Under the pieces are notes generated by a model, which was given only the letters and a program-made list of their open reading frames with translations, was not told the DNA's origin and searched no databases. A program made the translations under genes and the position numbers. A stretch of 6,365 nucleotides of DNA from JAAYJR01 sp964540755. GTDB lineage: Bacteria > Bacteroidota > Bacteroidia > Bacteroidales > Prolixibacteraceae. The DNA is taken from the NCBI GenBank assembly GCA_964540755.1, contig CAZIOB010000029.1, forward strand, positions 1-6,365. Reading direction: 5' to 3'. Positions 1 through 6,365 of the stretch are shown here, in pieces (positions within the stretch are counted from its first letter, which is position 1; the number at the start of each line of letters is the position of its first letter).

Positions 1-1
1 T

Positions 2-547
2 TATCTTCAGTCTGAGGAGGAGATATCAAGGGCTGAAGGAATTAATAAGCTGACGGGTGGATGGTATGAATTATTGTTTTCTGCCAAAAATGATTTTGTT
101 ACAAGTGTAGCTGATTATAAGCAGAGGATGGGTAATATAATGCTGGCCCTTAATGGCAGGAAATATGATATTCCTTATGAGCATCTGCTAATAGGAGAAG
201 GTGAAATAATTAATGCATTGAAAAAGAGCCATGCCCGTGATTTCGGCCTTTCTAACGAGATAAAGGATATCGAGAGCATAATTCAGATTTTTGAGATTGA
301 TAATGTTCTTGACAGGGAGATGAAGCTTGATACTCATTTCTGGAAATTTCTTGATGATATAACCTTTTTTAATTATTTCTCAATTGAAAAAGTGCTGGCT
401 TTTATGTTAAAACTTTTTATAACAGAACGCTGGTTTAAGCTTGATAAGACAAGAGGACAACAGATATTTAACCAGTTCTTGGAAGAATTAAAAACTAATT
501 TTGAATTTCCTGAAGAATTCGCAATAACATATGGAAAAAGAAAATAA
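2..547 (+). CDS. DUF2764 family protein, probable V-ATPase subunit C/d-like (5' truncated)
   Basis: The reading frame is open from base 2 to the stop at 545-547, so the true start lies left of the window and 181 C-terminal residues are visible. A TTG at 74 could be read as a start, but the frame runs on upstream with plausible protein (for example GGWYELLFSAKNDF), so it is internal. The sequence is soluble, charged and mostly helical, without membrane segments. The segment around LDTHFWKFLDD, TFFNYFSIEKVLAF and ITERWFKLD resembles the C-terminal part of the DUF2764 family as I remember it. That family is known from Bacteroidetes V-ATPase operons, where it sits just before atpA. By position and helical character it is inferred to replace subunit C/d, the socket joining the shaft to the proteolipid ring; the sequence alone does not prove this. 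It overlaps atpA by 17 nt, which suggests coupled translation. Family placement is fairly sure; the function is inferred. Confidence 0.8.
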   Translation, partial: YLQSEEEISRAEGINKLTGGWYELLFSAKNDFVTSVADYKQRMGNIMLALNGRKYDIPYEHLLIGEGEIINALKKSHARDFGLSNEIKDIESIIQIFEIDNVLDREMKLDTHFWKFLDDITFFNYFSIEKVLAFMLKLFITERWFKLDKTRGQQIFNQFLEELKTNFEFPEEFAITYGKRK

Positions 548-2297
548 AACAACAGGCATAGTGGTTGGGATCGTGGCCAACCTTGTAATGGTAGAAGTTG
601 ACGGGCCGGTGGCTCAAAATGAAATTTGCTTTATCACTCTTAGTGAAGAAAGGCTGATGGCCGAGGTAATTAAAGTAATGGGTAAAACTGTTTATATCCA
701 GGTATTTGAGAGTACACGCGGATTGAAACCCGGAACAAAGGTTGAATTCCAGGGCCACATGCTTGAGGTAACATTAGGCCCCGGTATTCTTTCCAGAAAT
801 TACGATGGTTTGCAAAATGACCTCGATAAAATGGAGGGGATATTTTTGAAACGTGGTGAATATACTGATCCGCTGGACAGGGAAAAGAAGTGGGCATTCA
901 AGCCGATAGCAAAAGCAGGGGATTCCGTGCAGGCGGGTGATTGGCTCGGCCAGGTTAATGAGAACGACCAGCCGCATAAAATTATGGTGCCATTTAAAAT
1001 GAATGGTACTTATAAAGTTAAAGAGATAGCAGGCGAGGGTGAATATATCGTTGATCATAAGATTGCTGTGATCACTGATGATGAGGGAAATGAAACCGAA
1101 CTTACAATGGTCCAGAAATGGCCCGTAAAGGTTGCGGTCGGAGCTTATAAGGAAAAACCGCGCCCCTTTAAACTTCTTGAAACCGGTGTTCGCTGTATGG
1201 ATACCCTGAATCCTATCACAGAAGGAGGAACAGGTTTTATACCAGGCCCTTTTGGTACAGGTAAAACAGTTTTGCAGCACGCTATCTCCAAGCAGGCTGA
1301 AGCTGACATTGTAATTATTGCTGCCTGCGGGGAACGTGCAAATGAGGTAGTTGAGATTTTTACAGAGTTCCCGGAGCTGGAAGATCCGAGAACAGGGAAG
1401 AAACTGATCGAGAGAACAATAATTATTGCGAATACTTCAAATATGCCTGTGGCCGCTCGTGAAGCTTCTGTTTACACAGCAATGACAATAGGTGAGTATT
1501 ACCGTTCAATGGGACTAAAGGTATTGCTTATGGCGGATTCAACTTCACGCTGGGCGCAGGCGCTGCGGGAAATGTCAAACCGTCTTGAAGAGCTGCCGGG
1601 GCCCGATGCGTTCCCTATGGATTTGTCCGCCATTATTTCCAATTTCTATTCAAGGGCGGGTTTCGTAAATCTTAATAACGGGAAGTCAGGCTCTATTACA
1701 TTTATCGGGACAGTATCACCTGCGGGTGGCAATCTTAAAGAGCCTGTCACTGAAAGTACACGTAAGGCAGCCCGCTGTTTTTACGGTCTGAGCCAGGACA
1801 GGGCCGATAGTAAGCGTTATCCTGCAATTGATCCTATTGACAGCTATTCCAAGTATCTTGAATATCCGGAAGTCCAGGAAAACCTGGCTAAGAATGTCAG
1901 CGAAGACTGGCTTAAGCATGTAATGGATGTTAAGGATATTCTTTTAAGAGGTAAAGAAACAAAAGAGCAGATCAATATCCTCGGTGACGATGGCGTGCCG
2001 ATAAGTTTCCATGAAACATTCTGGAAATCAGAATTGATTGATTTTGTTATACTCCAGCAGGATGCATTTGATAAAATTGATGCCTCAACACCTATGGAAC
2101 GTCAGCAATATATGTTATCGAAAGTGTTGGAAGTTATCGACAATACTTTCTCCTTCATACATTTTGAGGACGTAGGCTCTTTCTTTAAAGAGATTATTAA
2201 TGAGTTTAAGCAGATGAATTATTGTGAATTCAAAAATGATAAATTTTTTGTTCACGAGAAACAACTTGAAAAATTGATTAAGGAAAGGTCAAATTAA
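531..2297 (+). CDS. atpA: V-type ATP synthase/ATPase catalytic subunit A
   Basis: Catalytic subunit of the A3B3 head, which hydrolyses or synthesises ATP at the A/B interfaces on the cytoplasmic side. Its 588 residues match the family length, including the extra domain at roughly 110-190 that marks A subunits against F-type beta. An N-terminal beta-barrel (about 8-75, with VVGIVANLVMVEVDGPV) is followed by the nucleotide-binding domain. Walker A GPFGTGKT is at 239-246 (Lys245). The GER motif is at 267-269, with Glu268 as the expected catalytic base. ANTSNMPVAAREAS follows, then Walker B VLLMAD ending at Asp336 and STSRWAQALREMS. The C-terminal third is the helical domain. The ATG at 531 gives the normal family N-terminus, so I keep it although it lies inside the preceding gene and has no clear Shine-Dalgarno (only GAAGAA, 14 nt upstream). 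Residues after Walker B (PGPDAFPMDLSAIISNFY) differ from the common GYPAYLASRLAAFY form. All catalytic residues checked are present, so the protein should be active. Confidence 0.98.
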   Translation: MEKENKTTGIVVGIVANLVMVEVDGPVAQNEICFITLSEERLMAEVIKVMGKTVYIQVFESTRGLKPGTKVEFQGHMLEVTLGPGILSRNYDGLQNDLDKMEGIFLKRGEYTDPLDREKKWAFKPIAKAGDSVQAGDWLGQVNENDQPHKIMVPFKMNGTYKVKEIAGEGEYIVDHKIAVITDDEGNETELTMVQKWPVKVAVGAYKEKPRPFKLLETGVRCMDTLNPITEGGTGFIPGPFGTGKTVLQHAISKQAEADIVIIAACGERANEVVEIFTEFPELEDPRTGKKLIERTIIIANTSNMPVAAREASVYTAMTIGEYYRSMGLKVLLMADSTSRWAQALREMSNRLEELPGPDAFPMDLSAIISNFYSRAGFVNLNNGKSGSITFIGTVSPAGGNLKEPVTESTRKAARCFYGLSQDRADSKRYPAIDPIDSYSKYLEYPEVQENLAKNVSEDWLKHVMDVKDILLRGKETKEQINILGDDGVPISFHETFWKSELIDFVILQQDAFDKIDASTPMERQQYMLSKVLEVIDNTFSFIHFEDVGSFFKEIINEFKQMNYCEFKNDKFFVHEKQLEKLIKERSN

Positions 2298-2337
2298 TAA
2301 ATAAGGAATAATCATTAATACCGAATAATAAAATATT

Positions 2338-3678
2338 ATGGAAAGCCAGGCATTTCAAAAAGTATATACCAAATTAACCAATATAACAAAGGCTACTGTC
2401 ACCTTAAAGGCCTCTGATGTGGGCTACGATGAAATTGCCAGTGTTAATGGAAGGTTGGCTCAGGTGGTGAAAATATCGGGTGACGATATTACTTTGCAGA
2501 TCTTTAAAGGTACCGAGGGTATTCCCACAAATGCTGAAGTAAGTTTTACGGGAAGGCCGCCGCAGTTGAAAGTCAGCGATGATCTGGCAGGCCGTTTCTT
2601 TAATTCTTATGGGGATCCCATAGATGGAGGGCCGGAAATAGAAGGAGAGGTCAGGAATATCGGAAGTCCCTCTGTTAATCCTGTAAGACGTAAACAGCCA
2701 TCGCAGCTGATAGCAACCGGTATTGCAGGGATCGACATGAATAACAGTTTGGTGTCAGGACAAAAAATACCGTTCTTTGCCGACCCTGACCAACCTTATA
2801 ATCAGGTTATGGCCAGCGTAGCATTGCGTGCAAAAGCGGATAAAATCATTCTGGGGGGTATGGGGCTGTCAAATGACGACTACCTCTATTTTAAAAATGT
2901 TTTCGATAATGCAGGTGCGCTCGACCGGATCGTCAGTTTTGTAAATACTACTGAAAATCCGCCTGTCGAGCGGCTATTGGTGCCTGACATGGCTCTTACT
3001 GCTGCAGAGTATTTTGCGGTTGACAAGAATGAGAATGTACTGGTGCTGTTAACCGACATGACACTTTATGCAGATGCGCTTAGTATTGTGTCTAACCGTA
3101 TGGATCAAATTCCTTCAAAGGACAGTATGCCGGGTTCCCTTTATTCTGACCTGGCAAGGATCTATGAAAAGGCAGTACAGTTTCCAAAGGGCGGATCAAT
3201 TACAATTATTGCAGTAACAACTTTGTCAGGCGGTGACATTACACATGCTATACCGGATAATACCGGTTATATAACAGAGGGACAGTTATTCCTGCGTCAC
3301 GATTCTGATATCGGTAAGGTGATAGTTGACCCATTCCGTTCATTATCAAGATTGAAACAGCTGGTTATCGGCAAACAGACCAGGGAAGACCATCCCCAGG
3401 TTATGAACTCTGCTATCAGGCTTTATGCTGATGCAGCCAATGCAAGGACGAAGCTGGAGAACGGATTTGACCTGACCGATTACGATGAGAGGACACTTGA
3501 GTTTGCAAAGGAATATTCTGACAGGCTCCTGGCTATCGATGTTAATGTGGATACCGATACCATGCTGGATATCTCATGGGAACTATTCAGCAAATATTTT
3601 AACAAGGCAGAGGTTGCCATCAGGGAAAATCTGGTTGAAAAATACTGGAAGGAAAAAGAGAAGGAACCTGTAAGTTAA
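2338..3678 (+). CDS. atpB: V-type ATP synthase/ATPase subunit B (non-catalytic nucleotide-binding)
   Basis: Regulatory partner of subunit A in the A3B3 head; it completes the active site from the neighbouring chain. At 446 residues it is the usual length. Order: N-terminal barrel (about 15-80); the region equivalent to the P-loop at 141-155, reading GQKIPFFADPDQPYN, with no Walker lysine-threonine pair, as expected for B; LLTDMTLYADAL with Asp240; SITIIAVTTLSGGDITHAIPD; GYITEGQLFLRHD; then SLSRL with Arg338, the expected arginine finger, followed by TREDH. The C-terminus is helical. The gene starts 40 nt after atpA behind an A/T-rich leader (34 of 40 bases A or T). The nearest purine-rich element, AAGGA at 2303-2307, is too far from the ATG to act as a normal ribosome binding site. 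The FADPDQ segment is unlike the FSGSGLPHN-type loop of most B subunits. A 119-nt hairpin-bearing gap separates it from atpD. Confidence 0.97.
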   Translation: MESQAFQKVYTKLTNITKATVTLKASDVGYDEIASVNGRLAQVVKISGDDITLQIFKGTEGIPTNAEVSFTGRPPQLKVSDDLAGRFFNSYGDPIDGGPEIEGEVRNIGSPSVNPVRRKQPSQLIATGIAGIDMNNSLVSGQKIPFFADPDQPYNQVMASVALRAKADKIILGGMGLSNDDYLYFKNVFDNAGALDRIVSFVNTTENPPVERLLVPDMALTAAEYFAVDKNENVLVLLTDMTLYADALSIVSNRMDQIPSKDSMPGSLYSDLARIYEKAVQFPKGGSITIIAVTTLSGGDITHAIPDNTGYITEGQLFLRHDSDIGKVIVDPFRSLSRLKQLVIGKQTREDHPQVMNSAIRLYADAANARTKLENGFDLTDYDERTLEFAKEYSDRLLAIDVNVDTDTMLDISWELFSKYFNKAEVAIRENLVEKYWKEKEKEPVS

Positions 3679-3681
3679 TTA

Positions 3682-3721
3682 CCCTGAGATGTTTCAACCC
3701 TCAGGGGGAAACTCTCCTGAG
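3682..3721 (+). promoter_or_regulatory. overlapping alternative hairpins between atpB and atpD
   Basis: Three arms are visible. CCCTGAG (3682-3688) pairs perfectly with CTCAGGG (3700-3706) around an 11-nt loop. The same middle arm, CTCAGG (3700-3705), also pairs with CCTGAG (3716-3721), and the stem can grow by G-U, G-C and G-U pairs to nine, leaving the loop AAAC (3709-3712). The two hairpins share an arm and so exclude each other. No T-run follows either, so neither looks like an intrinsic terminator. The site lies 4 nt after the atpB stop and 76 nt before the atpD start. A role in transcript processing, stability or setting the B:D ratio is inferred only. Chance pairing is possible. Confidence 0.45.
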
Positions 3722-3797
3722 TGCAGATTCAACAATGGGCAAATTTTAAAGTGAAAATTAGTAATAATCAGGATGGTTTGATATAAATAAATCTATC

Positions 3798-4409
3798 GTG
3801 GCAATAAAATTTCAATATAATAAAACAGCATTACAAAGACTCGATAAGCAGCTTAAGATAAGGGAAAATGCCCTGCCTGTATTGCAGAATAAGGAGTCTG
3901 CATTAAGGGTAGAGGTAAAGAAGGCAAAAGATCAGGCTGCTAAGCTTGACAAAGAATATAACGATCAGATTGCATCTTATGAAAGAATGTCACGGCTCTG
4001 GGGTGAATTTGACCAGAGCATTGTAAGTATTAGTGATGTAGATCTTTCTTCAAAAAAAATTGCCGGAGTATTTACTCCCGTGCTCGACGATATAAAGTTT
4101 CATATTAACAGTGAGAATCTTTTTAACCAGCCTGTTTGGTTTGCAGACGGCATCGTTATAATTAAGGGAATTGCCAAAATAGCGATTGAGAGGGAGGTGT
4201 TTATTCGTAAAATGGAGTTGCTCGATTTTATCAGGAAGAAGACTACTCAAAAGGTAAATCTTTATGAAAAAGTACAGATCCCGGGATTCCAGGATGCGAT
4301 AAGGAAAATTAAACGTTTCCTGGAAGATCAGGATAATTTGTCCAAAGCAGCACAGAAAATTGTAAAAGACAGGCAGGAGAAACAAAGACAGGAGGCACAA
4401 GCATTATGA
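3798..4409 (+). CDS. atpD: V-type ATP synthase/ATPase subunit D (central rotor shaft)
   Basis: Subunit D is the coiled-coil shaft that turns inside the A3B3 head and passes torque to the membrane ring. The 203-residue length fits the family. Long charged helices at roughly 8-80 (KTALQRLDKQLKIRENALPVL, with KESALR shortly after) and 150-203 form the antiparallel coiled coil, with a globular part between, as in known D subunits. I chose the GTG at 3798 because it gives MAIKFQYNK, a typical Bacteroidetes D start. The frame upstream meets a stop at 3765-3767 and holds no in-frame ATG in between. No Shine-Dalgarno is seen; the leader is A/T-rich. The gene follows the hairpin-bearing gap and overlaps atpI by 4 nt (ATGA), so D and I, both single-copy subunits, are probably translated together. 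The C-terminal QEKQRQEAQAL tail is hydrophilic. Identification is firm; the start is very likely. Confidence 0.95.
   Translation: MAIKFQYNKTALQRLDKQLKIRENALPVLQNKESALRVEVKKAKDQAAKLDKEYNDQIASYERMSRLWGEFDQSIVSISDVDLSSKKIAGVFTPVLDDIKFHINSENLFNQPVWFADGIVIIKGIAKIAIEREVFIRKMELLDFIRKKTTQKVNLYEKVQIPGFQDAIRKIKRFLEDQDNLSKAAQKIVKDRQEKQRQEAQAL
4391..4396 (+). promoter_or_regulatory. Shine-Dalgarno-like site for atpI
   Basis: GGAGGC lies inside the last codons of atpD, nine bases before the atpI ATG at 4406. It is the only well-placed Shine-Dalgarno-like sequence in the window. Bacteroidetes rarely depend on such sites, and here the bases also encode Gln-Glu-Ala of subunit D, so it may be coincidental. 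With the ATGA overlap, re-initiation by ribosomes finishing atpD is the more likely route. Confidence 0.4.
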
Positions 4410-6244
4410 TTATTCCAATGTATAAATATTCGTTTCTTGTGTACCATTCTGCTTACCAGGATTTTTTAAATGATATCCGTAAGATTGGAGTAGTACATAT
4501 TAACGAAAAGATCAAGGAACCAACGCCTGAGATGCAGGACTTGTTCAGGAAACTTTCAGAAGTTGATATAGCCTCTAAAAAATTGCAGGCGCTTGAACCT
4601 GAAAAGGGCGATAAAAGGCCTGATTTAAAAACCGGGGAAGAGGTCTTTATACGTTTAAAGGAAATTGAAAAAGAGCTTGAGCATAACTTTCAGCATCTTA
4701 ACCAGCTCGAAAAGGAAAAGAAACAATTGCTTCCCTGGGGCGATTTCGATCTGTCGTTGATAGAAAAACTTCTGGAAAACGGGATAAATACCAGGTTTAT
4801 GCTGTGTCCGATACGGAAATTTGACCCTTCCTGGGAAGAGGATTACTACATAAAAATTATTAATGATATTGATGGTTACCGGTATTTCCTGAAATTTGAC
4901 AAAAACGGGAATGGTGGTGAACAGGAAGATTTTCTTGAAATATCAGGGGCCGACGAAGTATTTATTACTAAGCAAACCTTAGGCCAGGTTGAAGAAGAAA
5001 TTAAAGATTATAACAAAAAGACAGAGGCCCTGAAGGTTGAGTTGCATCAGATTGCATATTATTTTCATGATTTATTGAAACAATATAAGCAGGAGATTCA
5101 ACAGGAACTTGCGGAGAAAGATGCCCTTCTTCAGACCATCGACGAGGTGGAAGGTAAAGTTAAGATGCTTGAGGGGTGGGTGCCGGAGACTAAGAAAGAT
5201 AAACTTGATAATTATCTTGAAGAAAACCAGATCCTTTATTCGGTCGAAGAACCTGCAGATGAAGACAAGGTGCCGGTGCTGCTAAAGAATAACCGTTTTG
5301 CCAGATTGTACGAGATAATCGGGAGGTTATACGATCTTCCCAATCACAAAGAACTTGACCTGGTGCCATTTTTTGCACCTTTTTATATGATGTTTTTCGG
5401 TTTTTCCCTGGGAGACGCAGGGTATGGTTTATTTATAGTGTTGGCTGCTGCTATTGCCAAACGTAAAATGACCTCCCTGAAGTCTGTTCTCAGCCTGGCC
5501 CAGTGGCTCGGGCTATCAACTGTTATTTTTGGTATTCTCACAGGTACATTCTTTGGAATAGATCTTATTAATTCTGAAATACCATGGTTGCAGAATATCA
5601 AAGAGTATATGATCAATACTGATGAACTATTCAACTTTGCAATTATACTGGGCGTTATCCAGATACTGTTCGGGATGGTTCTTAAAGTAGTAAATATCAG
5701 TATGCAGCGGGGATTCCTGTATTCACTGTCAACTATAGGGTGGCTTATATTGCTGATCGGCTCAGGTGTTGTATATGGTTTAAAGGAGATGGATGCTTTA
5801 TCTGCTCAGGCTTCTACTACTGCACAATATGTTGTTATGGGAGTTGCAGGAATTTTGATATTGATTATAAATAATCCTAAACGGAATATCCTGATCAATT
5901 TCGGGGTAGGATTGTGGGATGTCTATAGTATGATAACCAGCTTATTGGGAGATATTCTTTCCTATATCAGGTTGTTTGCTCTTGGCATTTCCAGTGCAAT
6001 TTTAGGATTGGTGTTCAACAGTATGGCGATGAGCATGAAGCCTGATAATCCTGTCCTCGGACCTTTAGTCATGATCATTATATTAATCATAGGACATAGT
6101 ATTACCATATTTATGTCATCCTTAGGAGCTTTTGTGCATCCTATACGATTAACATTTGTGGAATTTTATAAGAATGCCGGGTTTACCGGCGGAGGCAAGG
6201 CTTATAAACCATTTGCCGAACCAGCCTCCCAAACATCAGAATAA
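4406..6244 (+). CDS. atpI: V-type ATP synthase/ATPase subunit I (membrane stator, a-subunit homologue)
   Basis: Subunit I (PF01496, homologue of eukaryotic subunit a) holds the ion half-channels beside the rotating K ring and anchors the peripheral stalks. The 612 residues fall into two halves. The cytoplasmic half (1-320) has coiled-coil arms at about 55-107 and 190-250 and the conserved LEGWVPE (255-261). The membrane half has about eight hydrophobic segments: roughly 321-336, 337-352, 364-386, 408-429, 438-458, 473-489, 510-541 and 551-575. FFGFSLGDAGYGL is the family signature at the first two. Arg522 in SYIRLFALG matches the arginine essential for transport in yeast Vph1 (Arg735). Arg581 in HPIRLTFVEFYKN matches the second conserved arginine (Vph1 Arg799). 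The short tail after GGGKAYKPF is soluble. The ATG overlaps the atpD stop; the N-terminus MIIPMYKYSFLVYH suits Bacteroidetes members. It appears complete and functional. Confidence 0.97.
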   Translation: MIIPMYKYSFLVYHSAYQDFLNDIRKIGVVHINEKIKEPTPEMQDLFRKLSEVDIASKKLQALEPEKGDKRPDLKTGEEVFIRLKEIEKELEHNFQHLNQLEKEKKQLLPWGDFDLSLIEKLLENGINTRFMLCPIRKFDPSWEEDYYIKIINDIDGYRYFLKFDKNGNGGEQEDFLEISGADEVFITKQTLGQVEEEIKDYNKKTEALKVELHQIAYYFHDLLKQYKQEIQQELAEKDALLQTIDEVEGKVKMLEGWVPETKKDKLDNYLEENQILYSVEEPADEDKVPVLLKNNRFARLYEIIGRLYDLPNHKELDLVPFFAPFYMMFFGFSLGDAGYGLFIVLAAAIAKRKMTSLKSVLSLAQWLGLSTVIFGILTGTFFGIDLINSEIPWLQNIKEYMINTDELFNFAIILGVIQILFGMVLKVVNISMQRGFLYSLSTIGWLILLIGSGVVYGLKEMDALSAQASTTAQYVVMGVAGILILIINNPKRNILINFGVGLWDVYSMITSLLGDILSYIRLFALGISSAILGLVFNSMAMSMKPDNPVLGPLVMIIILIIGHSITIFMSSLGAFVHPIRLTFVEFYKNAGFTGGGKAYKPFAEPASQTSE

Positions 6245-6279
6245 TAAAAATAAGTAATAACATTTAAAAATAAATTGAA

Positions 6280-6365
6280 ATGGGACCTATTATTTTAGCT
6301 TACATTGGAATTGGATTGATGGTCGGCCTTGCCGGCATTGGCAGTGTATATGGCACAACTATTTC
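6280..6365 (+). CDS. atpK: V-type ATP synthase/ATPase subunit K, proteolipid (3' truncated by window edge)
   Basis: The first 28 codons are visible. They begin MGPIILAYIGIGLMVG and continue GLAGIGSVYG, the glycine-rich first helix of V-type proteolipids that packs into the membrane rotor ring. The ion-binding glutamate sits in a later helix outside the window, so ion choice (H+ or Na+) cannot be read here, nor whether the protein has two or four helices. The gene starts 35 nt after atpI behind a leader of A/T in 32 of 35 bases, without a Shine-Dalgarno sequence. An unstructured A-rich leader of this kind would suit strong translation of a subunit needed in many copies per complex, which is an inference. 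The fragment is short, but its motif and position directly after atpI make the call firm. Confidence 0.92.
   Translation, partial: MGPIILAYIGIGLMVGLAGIGSVYGTTI

Noticed and set aside
16..24. GGAGGAG-like Shine-Dalgarno near the left edge
   Set aside because: It encodes Glu-Glu-Glu within the open DUF2764 frame and no start codon follows at a suitable distance that would define another gene.
774..1280. A 168-codon open frame on the minus strand inside atpA
   Set aside because: It is the antisense shadow of a clearly conserved gene; its translation is rich in Cys, Phe and His without a recognisable domain.
3700..3721. Right-hand hairpin as an intrinsic terminator
   Set aside because: No T-run follows the stem, and the operon clearly continues into atpD and atpI.
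3689..3754. A 21-codon open frame starting ATG TTT CAA in the atpB-atpD gap
   Set aside because: It spans the hairpins, has no ribosome binding site and resembles nothing I recognise; open frames of this length are expected by chance.
3777..3811. TTTG at 3777-3780 as a Bacteroidetes -33 box for an internal promoter before atpD
   Set aside because: No TAnnTTTG -7 element is found at the right spacing, and transcription would begin inside atpD.
4050..4400. A 116-codon open frame on the minus strand inside atpD
   Set aside because: It is the antisense shadow of the coiled-coil shaft gene, with no recognisable protein features.
6176..6190. GCCGG-GTTTA-CCGGC small hairpin near the end of atpI
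   Set aside because: It lies in coding sequence for the conserved glycine-rich C-terminal region (NAGFTGGG) and is short enough to be explained by codon content.
1..6365. Mobile elements, CRISPR arrays, tRNA or rRNA genes
   Set aside because: None is seen; the window is filled by a continuous, intact operon with no repeats, transposase fragments or RNA-gene signatures.

Overview
The window is one stretch of a single plus-strand operon for a V-type (A/V-type) rotary ATPase of the Bacteroidetes kind. The pointers to that phylum are the gene order (DUF2764-like gene, atpA, atpB, atpD, atpI, atpK), the general lack of Shine-Dalgarno sequences, A/T-rich leaders, moderate-to-low GC content, and protein motifs such as MAIKFQYNK at the start of subunit D. 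An anaerobic or gut/sediment Bacteroidales-like organism is plausible, but a species cannot be named from this sequence.

Layout: (1) positions 2-547, the 3' part of a DUF2764-family gene, cut by the left edge and probably the functional stand-in for subunit C/d; (2) 531-2297, atpA, the catalytic subunit, overlapping the previous gene by 17 nt; (3) 2338-3678, atpB, the non-catalytic nucleotide-binding subunit; (4) 3679-3797, a 119-nt gap with two overlapping, mutually exclusive hairpins; (5) 3798-4409, atpD, the central rotor shaft, with a GTG start; (6) 4406-6244, atpI, the membrane stator subunit, joined to atpD by an ATGA overlap; (7) 6280 to the right edge, the first 28 codons of atpK, the proteolipid of the rotor ring. 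No stretch longer than 300 bases lacks a gene.

How they work together: A and B form the A3B3 head, where ATP is hydrolysed or made. D is the shaft inside the head. The DUF2764 protein probably links the shaft to the ring of K subunits. I supplies the half-channels and the essential arginine against which the ring turns, and carries the peripheral-stalk attachment. A stalk subunit E gene probably lies just left of the window. No separate F or G/H gene is visible. Whether the enzyme pumps or makes ATP, and whether it uses H+ or Na+, cannot be decided because the ion-binding part of K lies beyond the right edge.

I found no new system here. The second-look points are modest: the atpB-atpD hairpin switch, leader types that partly follow subunit copy number, an unusual P-loop-equivalent in B, altered residues after the catalytic site of A, and the reduced subunit set.
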